This document shows, piece by piece, positions 54,669 to 62,990 of a stretch of DNA of 64,000 nt. Every line of letters starts with the position of its first letter. The stretch's first letter is position 1. Where the stretch lies: the NCBI GenBank assembly GCA_963722575.1, contig CAVRNR010000022.1, forward strand, positions 1,302,001 to 1,366,000. Reading direction: 5' to 3'. The notes below the pieces were generated by a model. It saw only the letters and a list, made by a program, of their open reading frames with translations, made no database searches and was not told the DNA's origin. Source of the stretch: Fen-178 sp963722575 (lineage in GTDB: Bacteria > Acidobacteriota > Terriglobia > Bryobacterales > Bryobacteraceae). The translations under genes and the position numbers were made by a program.

Positions 54669-54943
54669 TCGGGCGAGTCATTGGAGAATTGACGGCCACC
54701 TACAAGCACCCTAGCCACGAGGGGCGCAAGATCCTGATGGTTCAGCCGCTCAACCTGGATGGCACCAACCGCGGTGTCGCCGTGGTGGCGCTCGACGCGG
54801 TGGACGCGGGCGTCGGCGACAAGGTGCTGGTGGTCACCGAGGGTTTCGGCGCATGCACCTCCGTGGGCCGGTTTCTACAACCCATTGACATGGCGGTGAT
54901 CGGCTTTATCGACCAGATTGAACTCCTGCCGGGCGTTTCCTGA
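54662..54943 (+). CDS. Microcompartment vertex protein, BMC-P, 3
   Basis: 93 residues, EutN/CcmL type: 'MLIGRVIGELTATYKHPSHE', 'GRKILMVQPLNLDGTN', 'DMAVIGFIDQIELLPG'. The three pentamer genes differ enough to suggest separate roles, as in planctomycete-type shells. Last gene of the cluster; its 3' end overlaps the opposite-strand membrane gene by 69 bases. Confidence 0.93.
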   Translation: MLIGRVIGELTATYKHPSHEGRKILMVQPLNLDGTNRGVAVVALDAVDAGVGDKVLVVTEGFGACTSVGRFLQPIDMAVIGFIDQIELLPGVS

Positions 54944-55468
54944 GCGCCCGCTCCGGTGCGCGATCAGCCGCACCCCCAGCGCCAGTCCCAGTACCCACTT
55001 CGCCAGCTCCACTCCCCAATAAAAACTGTGCAGCACCCAAAACTGGGTGCGGAACCGGGAGGGCGCATCGGGAGGAAGAAAGTCGATCATCCTGCCGAGC
55101 GAAATCATGGCCGGCGTGAGCAGGACGCGCTGAACCACGACGCTGGCAATCATCGACAAAATCAGGAAGAGCACTACCTTGTTTTCCTTGGTTGCGAACA
55201 GCGCGAAAAAGAGAAACAGCGCTCCCCCGACGATCTGCGCGGTTTCCCACGTCTCGAAATACCAGCGGTTCTGCTCGGCAACCTGGTAGCGAAGCAGCAG
55301 GCGCGCGTCGGCGCGGCCGAGCGCCTTGAACTGCAACGTCGCCACGGCATGGGGCCGGGCCAGCACACGGTCCACCGAGCTAAAGCTTTCGTCGGCGACC
55401 CAGGCCATGAGCAGTGCGCCCCCCATCCATAGGCCCAGCAGGAAACATGCTAATCGGCGGGAGTTCAT
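54875..55468 (-). CDS. DUF4149-like membrane protein
   Basis: 197 residues with about four membrane segments (near residues 8-24, 79-95, 98-115 and 147-170). The layout 'LGLWMGGALLMAWVADESF' at the start and 'FWVLHSFYWGVELAKWVLGL' near the end fits DUF4149-type proteins of unknown role. The C-terminal tail is coded opposite the third BMC-P gene (69-base overlap), so the two cannot both change freely there. Confidence 0.65.
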   Translation of the reverse strand: MNSRRLACFLLGLWMGGALLMAWVADESFSSVDRVLARPHAVATLQFKALGRADARLLLRYQVAEQNRWYFETWETAQIVGGALFLFFALFATKENKVVLFLILSMIASVVVQRVLLTPAMISLGRMIDFLPPDAPSRFRTQFWVLHSFYWGVELAKWVLGLALGVRLIAHRSGRSGNARQEFNLVDKADHRHVNGL

Positions 55469-55497
55469 GATGAATACCCGATTCTAGCGCAGGGGAT

Positions 55498-55525
55498 GTG
55501 GGACAGGCGCTTTCGCCTGTCAACC
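55498..55525 (+). repeat. 28-base repeat, copy 2 (partner at 37669-37696)
   Basis: GTGGGACAGGCGCTTTCGCC then TGTCAACC. One base differs from the inverted copy at 37669. Folds as GACAGGCG-cttt-CGCCTGTC. It lies at the 3' end of the OmpA-family gene. Confidence 0.65.
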
Positions 55526-55543
55526 CGGCGAACTCGGCCTCTT

Positions 55544-57148
55544 CTATTGCCTGCCGATCTTTGTGCCGATGACCTCTCCCGAGACGATAATCTCCACTCG
55601 CCGGTTCTGCTGGCGGCCCGCCGCGGTGGCGTTGTCGGCCACCGGAATCGAACTGCCGAACCCCACCGCGATCAGATTGGTCTCCGGCAATCCCTGTTCG
55701 ATCAGGTACTTCCGCACCGAATCCGCGCGCTGGTCCGAGAGCTTCTGGTTAAATTCGTCGCTTCCCGTGCTGTCGGTGTGTCCCTCAATGTCGAGCTTCA
55801 ATCCCGGATGAGCGAGCACGATGCCGCCCAGCCTGGCCAGCTTTTCCCGCGCGATCGGACGAAGGTCGAACTTGCCGGTATCGAAGAGCACATCGGCCAT
55901 GTTGATCACCAGTCCGCGCGGGGTGTCCCGGGTATCGAGAATACGGTTGAATTGCTCCAGTAACTGCGCGCGCAGAGCCTCGGCGGACTTGCGGGCCTGC
56001 TCCGCCTCGGCCAGGGCTTTGGCCTCCCGCTCGTCGGCCTCGGCCTTGGTTCTGGCCGCCAATGCCTCCGCGTCGGCTTTGGCCTGGGCCAGCGCGTCGG
56101 CCTCGGCCTTGGCCTTCGCCGCCTGAGCATCGGCCTCCATCTTGGCTTTCACTGCCGCGAGTTCCGCTTCCGCCTTGATCTTGGCCTCGCGGGCGGCCGC
56201 CAGTTCAGCCTGCCGCTGGGCTTCTTCATCGGCCTTCTTTTTGGCTTCGGCCGCCTCCGCCGCCGCTTTGGCTTCGGCTTCGGCCTTGGCTTGGGCCGCC
56301 GCGGCGTCGCGCTCCTGCGCGATGCGCTCCTCCTCCTGGCGTTGACCGGCGAGGGCGCGCGCGTCTTCGGCGAATTGCAGCGCCTGTCTCGCGGCCGAGA
56401 CAATCTCCTGATTGCCGGCCTTCCGCGCCAGGGCGTCTTCAGCCTTCTTCAAGCTCTCTTCCGCCTTGGCCAAAGTGTCCGCCGCATATCGATCCGCGCC
56501 GCGCGCCCGGGCGATTTCCACGGCGTTGCGGGCTTCGTACATTTCCAATGGAACGTGCTTGAGGTCCAGCGATAGCGCCAGCGGATTTCCCAGTTGCTCG
56601 TACTGCGCGCGTGCCATCAGCTTGTACTCGTGGACCAGGAGAACCTCGACCTTGGTGTTCTTCGCGATCTCGTTTTCCAGCACCAGAACCTCGCTGGGCT
56701 GGCGCACCGAGAAGTACGGCTCCGCGGCCACAAACAGCGAGAAGGCCTGCAACTGCGTGCTGGTTTTCAGCTTGCCTTCCCCGGCGCTGTTGATGCGAAT
56801 TTCGCCCAGGTTGTAGGTGCTGCCCTCCGGGGATACGGCCCATAGCACATAGGTCAGAAACCCTGCGCCGAACCTGGTTGGCTGCGGCAGACCCGCAACG
56901 TCCACCTCGATGGTGGTCGCCCCCGTCTTGGCCTCCACCTTGGCTTCGCCGTGGGCCTGTGGAATGGCGCCCGTGGCCACCAGCGCGATCTTTGTCGCGC
57001 CGCCGCCAACCCGGTAACCGATGGCCTGGACCGGCTTATCGAATTGTTGATTGGCGGGGGCTGCCTCTGGCTGGGTCTGGCCAGCGGCGACGCCCGCCCA
57101 TAAGCCCATAACCAGGAGTTGGAGCCATGCCGCGGTGAGCCTCTTCAT
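55544..57148 (-). CDS. OmpA-family protein with long Ala/Glu/Lys-rich coiled coil
   Basis: 534 residues. Signal peptide (MKRLTAAWLQLLVMGLWAGV), a beta-rich N-terminal region to about residue 190, a long charged helix about residues 200-395 (many AEAEAKAAAEAAEAKKKA-type repeats; predicted coiled coil), and a C-terminal OmpA/MotB domain ('FDLRPIAREKLARLGG', 'LDIEGHTDSTGSDEFNQKLS', 'NRRVEIIVSG') that binds peptidoglycan. It probably spans the periplasm and ties the outer envelope to the cell wall. The long coiled coil could set the spacing. Confidence 0.9.
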   Translation of the reverse strand: MKRLTAAWLQLLVMGLWAGVAAGQTQPEAAPANQQFDKPVQAIGYRVGGGATKIALVATGAIPQAHGEAKVEAKTGATTIEVDVAGLPQPTRFGAGFLTYVLWAVSPEGSTYNLGEIRINSAGEGKLKTSTQLQAFSLFVAAEPYFSVRQPSEVLVLENEIAKNTKVEVLLVHEYKLMARAQYEQLGNPLALSLDLKHVPLEMYEARNAVEIARARGADRYAADTLAKAEESLKKAEDALARKAGNQEIVSAARQALQFAEDARALAGQRQEEERIAQERDAAAAQAKAEAEAKAAAEAAEAKKKADEEAQRQAELAAAREAKIKAEAELAAVKAKMEADAQAAKAKAEADALAQAKADAEALAARTKAEADEREAKALAEAEQARKSAEALRAQLLEQFNRILDTRDTPRGLVINMADVLFDTGKFDLRPIAREKLARLGGIVLAHPGLKLDIEGHTDSTGSDEFNQKLSDQRADSVRKYLIEQGLPETNLIAVGFGSSIPVADNATAAGRQQNRRVEIIVSGEVIGTKIGRQ

Positions 57149-57233
57149 AGTCTCTTCCTTTCGCCTCGCGAGTCTATTTTAGCCGGAATCGCCGCTGTCC
57201 GGCGCCATCGGCCAAATCGCCGCCATTCGCATC

Positions 57234-57354
57234 GCGATGCCCGCCGCGCCGGCAGGTACGACGCCAGAGCGCCCACCGCAATCAGAATTGCGGCCGTGCC
57301 CGCATACAGCGCCGGGTCTGTCGATGAGACGCCGTAAAGCAGGCTGGAAATGAA
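57234..57354 (-). pseudogene. Remnant of an MacB/FtsX-type ABC permease, C-terminus
   Basis: One frame reads 'FISSLLYGVSSTDPALYAGT' then 'AAILIAVGALASYLPARRAS', which is close to the last membrane segment of acidobacterial macrolide-exporter-like permeases ('LLYGVxxTDPxxxxxxxxxLxxVALLASYLPARRA'). The rest of the gene is missing and the frame decays after PARRAS. Confidence 0.6.
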
Positions 57355-57463
57355 TCTCCCTTGTCCCGCTGGCGGCAAGCCGCCTCCGTTGCAACGACGC
57401 ATATGGGGCAGGATGGTATCCTGCAGGCGATTGGCAATCGCCGCCGTTCGGGCCAAAGTAAAA

Positions 57464-57488
57464 GGCCGGGCCCAGAGGGCACCCCCCC
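57464..57488. repeat. Fragment of the GGCGCTAC repeat family
   Basis: GGCCGGGCCCAGAGGGCACC then CCCCC matches the left end of copies 1 and 3, without the right end. Confidence 0.6.
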
Positions 57489-57518
57489 ATCGCTATCCAG
57501 ATTACCAATCTGCCCCAC

Positions 57519-58700
57519 ATGTTACCCTCGAAAGTAGTGTTCCGCCGCGTAATCTGGATCGTGCTTGACAGTGTGGGCATCGGCGCCATGCCGGATGCCG
57601 CCGAATATGGCGACCCGCCCGGCGCCGACACCCTCGGCAACATCGCTCGCATCCGCGGCCTCAAGGTGCCCAACCTCGCCCGGCTGGGGCTCGGCAATAT
57701 CAAGCCGCTGGCGGGCATCCCGCCGGCTGATTCTCCCGCGGGCGCTTACGGCCGCTGCACGCTTCGCTCGCCGGGCAAGGACACCACCACCGGCCACTGG
57801 GAAATGGCGGGCATCCACCTGGCACGGCCATTTCCGCTCTACCCGCACGGGTTTCCGCCGGAAGTCATGACCGAATTCGAGCGGCGCATCGGCCGCAAGT
57901 CTCTGGGCAACGTGGCGGCCTCCGGCACCGAAATCATCAAGGAACTGGGGCCCGAGCACATGCGCACCGGCTCGCCCATCGTGTACACCTCCGCCGATAG
58001 CGTCTTCCAGGTGGCCGCGCACGAAGAGGTCATCCCGCTCCGGGAGCTTTACAAAATTTGCGAAATCGCGCGTGAGATTCTGCGCGGGCCGTATGAAGTG
58101 GGGCGCGTCATCGCGCGGCCGTTCATCGGCGTGCCGGGCAGTTTCACGCGCACCGCCAACCGTCACGACTACGCCGTGCCGCCGCCCAAGGGCATGCTGC
58201 TCGACCGTCTCGAAGAGCGCGGCGTCGAGGTCTACGGCGTTGGCAAGATATTCGACGTGTTTCTGGGCCGCGGCATCCGGAAATCGGTGAAGACCAAGAA
58301 CAATGCCGACGGCATGGTCAAGACCGTCGATGCCATGCACGCCCTCGATACCGGCCTGATCTTCGTCAACCTGGTGGATTTCGACCAGCAGTACGGCCAT
58401 CGCAACGATATCGAGGGCTACGGCGCCGCGCTCGAGCAGTTGGATGCCTGGCTGCCGCGATTCCACGCCGCCCTGCGCGCGGAAGACGCCGCCATCTTCA
58501 CCGCCGACCACGGCTGCGACCCCACCACGCCGGGCACCGACCACACCCGCGAGTATGTGCCCCTGCTGGTCTTCGGTCCCAAGGTCCGCGCCGTCGACCT
58601 CGGATTGCGCGGATCGTTATCGGATATCGGCCAAACCGTGGCCGCCAATTTCGGCGCCGGCATCGATCATGGCGCGAGCTTTTTAAAAGAAATCATATGA
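57519..58700 (+). CDS. deoB: Phosphopentomutase
   Basis: 393 residues, alkaline-phosphatase fold. Interconverts ribose (or deoxyribose) 1- and 5-phosphate, linking nucleoside breakdown to the pentose pathway. Metal sites: 'VIWIVLDSVGIGAMPDA', the phospho-accepting Thr in 'GKDTTTGHWEMAG', 'VNLVDFDQQYGHRND', and 'FTADHGCDPTTPGTDHTREY'. Start ATG 57519 lies at the edge of a repeat piece. Its stop overlaps tpiA by 4 bases (ATGA). With add it fits purine nucleoside salvage. Confidence 0.95.
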   Translation: MLPSKVVFRRVIWIVLDSVGIGAMPDAAEYGDPPGADTLGNIARIRGLKVPNLARLGLGNIKPLAGIPPADSPAGAYGRCTLRSPGKDTTTGHWEMAGIHLARPFPLYPHGFPPEVMTEFERRIGRKSLGNVAASGTEIIKELGPEHMRTGSPIVYTSADSVFQVAAHEEVIPLRELYKICEIAREILRGPYEVGRVIARPFIGVPGSFTRTANRHDYAVPPPKGMLLDRLEERGVEVYGVGKIFDVFLGRGIRKSVKTKNNADGMVKTVDAMHALDTGLIFVNLVDFDQQYGHRNDIEGYGAALEQLDAWLPRFHAALRAEDAAIFTADHGCDPTTPGTDHTREYVPLLVFGPKVRAVDLGLRGSLSDIGQTVAANFGAGIDHGASFLKEII

Positions 58701-59446
58701 GAAAACCAGTCATGGCGGGCAATTGGAAGATGTACAAGACGCCCGCGGAAACCACTGCATTCTTCGAGAAATTCCGGCCGCTGGCCGGACAGGCGGAACA
58801 CTGCGAAGTCGTGATCTGTCCCCCCTTCACGAACCTCGCCGCGGCCGTGGCAGCCGTCCAGGGAACGCGCATCCGCATTGGCGCGCAGAACATCGCCTGG
58901 GCCAAGGAGGGCGCCTTCACCGGCGAGATCTCCGGCCCCATGATCGCGGCCTCCGGCGCCACGCACGCCATCGTCGGGCACAGCGAGCGGCGCCAGTATT
59001 TCGGCGAAACCGACGAAACCGTCCTCAAGCGCACCCAGGCCGCGGTGGAATTCGGCCTCACCCCCATCGTGTGCGTGGGTGAGCGCCTCGAGGAATTCGA
59101 AAGCGGCCACACCGAAGCCGTGCTGGTCCACCAGTTCCAGCAGGGCATCGCCGGCCTTTCCGAGCGGCAATTCGCCCGGATTGCGATCGCCTACGAGCCG
59201 GTGTGGGCGATTGGAACCGGGAAGACCGCCACCCCGGAAATCGCCGCCGCTGCGCATCGCGCCATCCGCGCCCAGGTGCGCGCCAAGTTCGGCAAGGAGG
59301 CCGCCGATGCCATCCGTATTCTCTATGGCGGCAGCGTCAAGCCCGACAACACCAGGACCCTGATGGCGCAGCCCGAAATCGACGGCGTACTGGTGGGCGG
59401 CGCCAGTCTGGACGCGGTATCGTTCGCAGGTATCGTCAACTTCTAG
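58697..59446 (+). CDS. tpiA: Triosephosphate isomerase
   Basis: 249 residues, TIM barrel. Lys in 'VMAGNWKMYKT', catalytic His in 'HAIVGHSERRQYFGE', catalytic Glu in 'IAYEPVWAIGTGK', and the phosphate loop 'LYGGSVKPDN'. It interconverts dihydroxyacetone phosphate and glyceraldehyde-3-phosphate, the former being a product of the class II aldolase encoded at 52936. Overlaps deoB by 4 bases. Confidence 0.97.
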   Translation: MRKPVMAGNWKMYKTPAETTAFFEKFRPLAGQAEHCEVVICPPFTNLAAAVAAVQGTRIRIGAQNIAWAKEGAFTGEISGPMIAASGATHAIVGHSERRQYFGETDETVLKRTQAAVEFGLTPIVCVGERLEEFESGHTEAVLVHQFQQGIAGLSERQFARIAIAYEPVWAIGTGKTATPEIAAAAHRAIRAQVRAKFGKEAADAIRILYGGSVKPDNTRTLMAQPEIDGVLVGGASLDAVSFAGIVNF

Positions 59447-59795
59447 CGGCGCTGTGCCTCAGACCGGCAGGCAATTTTCGACGCGGAGGCGCGGAGACGC
59501 GGGGAAAGACGCGGAGAAATACTTAGAGAAAAAGGACTGATGCGTGGGTGGACGCCGCGCGTCGCCACCGGAGGTTCGAACGCGGAACCAGCGGAGGATT
59601 CCGCTCGGGACGCGGCCTTGGGCCGGGCGGCGGGCCTCAAAAGAACCGTGCATCATTACATGAATCCCTCACTGACACCGCATGTCTCCGCTCCCTCCGC
59701 GTTCGAACCCGGGGAAGAGGAAACTCCCGATTCTCTCATCCTCTCCGCGTCTTTCTCCGCCTCTCCGCGTCTCCGCGTCGAAATGGAACTCACCT
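59447..59795. other. Spacer bounded by a long inverted repeat
   Basis: The only clear structure is the inverted pair described at 59476-59783. Between the arms are several open frames with Ser/Arg-rich translations but no family match; I see no gene. Confidence 0.6.
59476..59783. repeat. Inverted repeat, 42-base arms, GACGCGGAG type
   Basis: Arms 59476-59517 and 59742-59783 match at 39 of 42 positions when one is reversed. Each arm is itself a run of GCGGAGACG-like units (CGCGGAGGCGCGGAGACGCG). The middle is about 225 bases. Such blocks of short GC repeats are common in this kind of genome. Confidence 0.75.
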
Positions 59796-62153
59796 CTACA
59801 GCCGCCGCTCGATCTCGCTCACGAACTCGCTCTCGCGTTCGATCGTCATGCCGACTTTGAGCCAGTAGAGCGGCAGCGGCGCCAGCAGGTCGCCGGACCC
59901 TCCGCAGAGGTTCATGGCGTCCTTCTCGGTGGTCACCAGCGCGGTGGCGCCATGGGCGCGCATTTCCTGCGCGATGTGCCGCAGCTCGCGTGGGCGGTAG
60001 CGGTGGTGGTCTTCGAAATCCACCCAGGCCACCGGTTCCACGCCCAGGCGCTGGAGCGTGCGGCGAAACGCTTCCGGATTGCCCAGGCCGCAGAACACGC
60101 CCGCGCGTTCGAAGGGCCTCTCCGCCGGCGGGTGCCGCTGGCCCGTGCTGTGCTCCACCCATGCCCTGGGTTCGACGCCGGCGCGAAAGACCGGCGCGCG
60201 CAGGTTCCCCCGGCGCACCTGGCGCTCGATGGCGGCGTCCAGGTCGGAGAGTTCGCTGCGCGTGATGAGGATCAGGTGCGCGCGCGCCAGGCCCGCCGGG
60301 GCCTCGCGCAGGCGGCCCAACGGAAAAACCTCGCCGCCGCCAAACGGGTCCAGGGCGTCGATCAGCACCACGTCCACACTGCGCGCCAGCCGTTGGTGCT
60401 GGAACCCGTCGTCCAACAGCAGCACGTCCGCGCCAAAATCGCGCACCAGCAGCGTGCCGGTCTGGAAACGGTCCGCTCCAATGCCCACCGGCGCCAGGCC
60501 CGAGCGGACGAACATCTGCGGCTCGTCGCCGGAATGCTCGGCGCTCACCACCGCGCCGGGGGCGAGCGCCAGGCGCTTGTGGGGAGAATGGCGGCCGTAG
60601 CCGCGCGTCAGAATCCCCGGCTTGCGCCCCCGCTCGTTGAGGATCTGGGCCAGCAGCAGCACGCAGGGCGTTTTGCCGGTGCCGCCCATGGTGATGTTGC
60701 CGATCGAGATCACCGGCGCTGCCAGCTTGCGGCGGCGGGCATAGTCGCGCCGCATTTTTATTCGCGCGCCCCATCGCCACAGCCGAGCCAGCACCCAGGC
60801 AACTGCGAACCACGGCTGCGCGGGGCGGTAACCCGGCACCCGGTACACCTCGCGCACCAGGGCCACGGCGCGGGCCGTGGCGCCGCCGCGCGCCTCCGCC
60901 GCCAGACGCGCGAGTTGCCCGATCTTGCCCGCCCGCTCCGGCGCTTCCAGCAACCGTGCGACCGCGCCGGCCAATCCGGCGGCGTCGCCGATTTCCACGT
61001 ACGCGCCCGCCGCCCGGAACTCGTCCGCAATGGCCTGGAAGTTCTCCATGTGCGGCCCGGCGATCACCGGCTTGGCGAAAAATGCGGGCTCGAGAATATT
61101 GTGGCCGCCGCGCCGCGCCAGCGTTCCGCCCATGAAGACCGCGTCCGCCACGGAAAACAGTCCGCTCAATTCGCCGATGGTATCGAGCAGCAGCACCGCC
61201 GGCAGCGCCAGCGTCTCCGAGCCGCGCAGGCGCGAGCGGCGCAGGTAGAGAATCCCCGCCGCTTCCAGTTTCCCCGCCGCCGCGTCGAAACGCTCGGGCC
61301 GCCGCGGCGCCAGAATCAGCAGCAGGTCCGGGCGCCGCGCCGCGAGTTCCTGGAACGCCGCAATCGCCGCGTCGTCTTCGTCCACGTCGTCCGCCGCGGC
61401 GGGCGGCATGGTGCTGGCGGCGATCCACACTTTGCCCGGCCGCGCGCGCTCCAGAAAAGCGGGCACCGGGGAGCCGGCCGCCGCCGCGCGCGCCTCGAAG
61501 TCGTACTTGAAGTTGCCGCCCGTGCGCGTGCGCCCGGGAAGCGCCCCGAGCGCCAGAAAGCGCTCGCCCATCGCGTCCGTTTGCGCCAGGATGGAATCCG
61601 CCGCCGACAGCACTTCCCGAAAAAACCACCGGAAGGGCAAGTAGCGCGGAAAAGCCCGGTCGGAGATGCGGCCATTGACAATCGCCAGGCCCGCGCCCGT
61701 GCGCCGCACCTCATGAAAGAGATTGGGCCAGATCTCGGTCTCCGCAATCACCACGGCCGCGGGGCGCAACGCGCGCAGCACGCGCCGCACCGCGAACACG
61801 TAGTCCACCGGCGCGTAGAATACGCCGTCGGCCAGACCGCGCAGCTTGTCGCCGGCGGTGGCGCGGCCCGCCAGAGTCGAGGTCGAAACGAAAAGCCGGC
61901 TGTGTGGAAACTCCGCCCGCAACCGGCGCAGGAATTCCACCGACGCCAGCACCTCGCCCACCGAAACTGCATGCAACCAGATGGCTCCGGGGCCGGTCTG
62001 TCTATAAGAGCGCGGGAGGAAGCCGAAGCGTTGCGGCAAGCTCCGCCAGTAGCCGCGGTCTTCGAAACCGCGAAACAGGAAATACAATATCAGAACAGGC
62101 AGCCCGAACGCCTGTAGGACTCGGTAGAGGAAATAGATGCCCCGTATTTTCAA
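59796..62153 (-). CDS. Fused Kdo transferase and lipid A 4'-kinase (WaaA-LpxK)
   Basis: About 785 residues from TTG 62153, one open frame with two enzymes. Residues 1-420: WaaA/KdtA, with a membrane anchor ('YRVLQAFGLPVLILYFLF'), catalytic Glu in 'WLHAVSVGEVLASVEFLRR', and 'GRRGGHNILEP'-like sugar-nucleotide site ('LARRGGHNILEPAFFAKPV'). Residues about 425-785: LpxK, with Walker A 'VISIGNITMGGTGKTP', 'DDGFQHQRLARSVDVVLIDA' and 'GVFCGLGNPEAFRRTL'. LpxK adds the 4' phosphate to the lipid A precursor and WaaA adds Kdo, consecutive steps of the pathway. TTG is the only start that keeps the membrane anchor; it overlaps the opposite gene by 17 bases. Confidence 0.9.
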   Translation of the reverse strand: MKIRGIYFLYRVLQAFGLPVLILYFLFRGFEDRGYWRSLPQRFGFLPRSYRQTGPGAIWLHAVSVGEVLASVEFLRRLRAEFPHSRLFVSTSTLAGRATAGDKLRGLADGVFYAPVDYVFAVRRVLRALRPAAVVIAETEIWPNLFHEVRRTGAGLAIVNGRISDRAFPRYLPFRWFFREVLSAADSILAQTDAMGERFLALGALPGRTRTGGNFKYDFEARAAAAGSPVPAFLERARPGKVWIAASTMPPAAADDVDEDDAAIAAFQELAARRPDLLLILAPRRPERFDAAAGKLEAAGILYLRRSRLRGSETLALPAVLLLDTIGELSGLFSVADAVFMGGTLARRGGHNILEPAFFAKPVIAGPHMENFQAIADEFRAAGAYVEIGDAAGLAGAVARLLEAPERAGKIGQLARLAAEARGGATARAVALVREVYRVPGYRPAQPWFAVAWVLARLWRWGARIKMRRDYARRRKLAAPVISIGNITMGGTGKTPCVLLLAQILNERGRKPGILTRGYGRHSPHKRLALAPGAVVSAEHSGDEPQMFVRSGLAPVGIGADRFQTGTLLVRDFGADVLLLDDGFQHQRLARSVDVVLIDALDPFGGGEVFPLGRLREAPAGLARAHLILITRSELSDLDAAIERQVRRGNLRAPVFRAGVEPRAWVEHSTGQRHPPAERPFERAGVFCGLGNPEAFRRTLQRLGVEPVAWVDFEDHHRYRPRELRHIAQEMRAHGATALVTTEKDAMNLCGGSGDLLAPLPLYWLKVGMTIERESEFVSEIERRL

Positions 62154-62733
62154 ACGTTTGGCTCTTTTAATGAGTATAGCCGCAGCGTTCGCCGCGGACA
62201 AGGATACGGCCGCATTCCGCCCTCCGCCGGCCGCCGGCCTGGAGCATCGCCAGACCAACGCCCAGATCACCATCGGTGTGGACCCCTACGTTTCCCCGGA
62301 CAAAGTGAAGACCGCGTTCGGAAAACTGGACCCGTACCAATACGGCATACTGCCGGTCCTGGTGGTGATCCAGAACGATAGCGGCAAAGCCATCCGGCTC
62401 GACAAGCTGACGGCCGAATACGTGGGTCCCAACCGCGACCGCGTGGATGCCACGCCCGCCAGGGACGTCCGCTACCTGCGGGGGCCCGAGCGTCCCGGGG
62501 TGATCACCGGGCCGGGCGGCAAGCCGAAGATCCTCGCCAAGAAGAACCCGCTGGATGCCTGGGAGATCGAAGGCCGCGCGTTCGCCGCCCAGATGCTGCC
62601 GGCGGGCCAGTCGGCCAGTGGATTCTTCTATTTCCGGACCGGCCTGCAGCGCGGCGCCACCATTTATCTGAACGGCCTCACCGAGGCCGCAACCGGCAAG
62701 GAACTGTTTTACTTCGAGATCCCGTTGTCGTAA
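62137..62733 (+). CDS. Exported protein, unknown function
   Basis: 198 residues; GAGGAA lies five bases before ATG 62137. Signal peptide (MPRIFKRLALLMSIAAAFA). Visible features: 'TIGVDPYVSPDKVKTAFGKL', 'YGILPVLVVIQNDSGKAIRL' and 'GFFYFRTGLQRGATIYLNGL', a beta-rich domain that looks like an immunoglobulin-type module. I do not recognise the family. Divergent from WaaA-LpxK with the two starts overlapping. Confidence 0.7.
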   Translation: MPRIFKRLALLMSIAAAFAADKDTAAFRPPPAAGLEHRQTNAQITIGVDPYVSPDKVKTAFGKLDPYQYGILPVLVVIQNDSGKAIRLDKLTAEYVGPNRDRVDATPARDVRYLRGPERPGVITGPGGKPKILAKKNPLDAWEIEGRAFAAQMLPAGQSASGFFYFRTGLQRGATIYLNGLTEAATGKELFYFEIPLS

Positions 62734-62769
62734 CCGGCCACCGATTTCCCGTCGGACGCTTCGCCCGGT

Positions 62770-62797
62770 GTAGGGGCCAGACATGCCTGGCCCCTAC
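62770..62797. repeat. Hairpin related to the palindrome at 49226
   Basis: GTAGGGGCCAG (62770-62780) pairs with CTGGCCCCTAC (62787-62797) around ACATGC. It shares the GTAGGGGCC...GGCCCCTAC form of 49226-49251. It follows the gene ending at 62733 and might stop its transcript. Confidence 0.65.
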
Positions 62798-62990
62798 CAC
62801 AATTCCGGTCACAAGCATTTTCGAAAATCTTCAGGCCATTTAAGTGGCTCCCTTGCTATCAGTTAGCATCTTGGGCCCGCGCCGGGCCGGGGTTCCCGCG
62901 CGGGTCCGCCAGCTAAACTGTAGTCGGCAGGAGGGTTCCGCTTTCCCCCGCGCCCGTTCCGGCGCGGCCTTGTCTTTTTCCGGAGGGATC

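Larger units (their letters stand above)
57149..57518. other. Spacer with permease remnant and repeat fragments
   Basis: Contains a remnant of an ABC permease gene (57234-57354), GGGGCAGGAT-type pieces near 57395-57410 and 57505-57515 that recall the element at 32071, and a 25-base fragment of the GGCGCTAC repeat family (57464-57488). No intact gene is seen. Confidence 0.6.

Noticed and set aside
59560..59640. tRNA-like GGTTCGAAC segment
   Set aside because: No cloverleaf can be drawn around it; it lies inside a GC repeat region.
59682..62117. 811-residue frame antisense to WaaA-LpxK
   Set aside because: The minus-strand frame carries Walker A and sugar-transferase motifs; the plus frame has none.
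62840..62990. Possible riboswitch before the last gene
   Set aside because: GC-rich stems are present but I could not match the conserved bases of any class I know.
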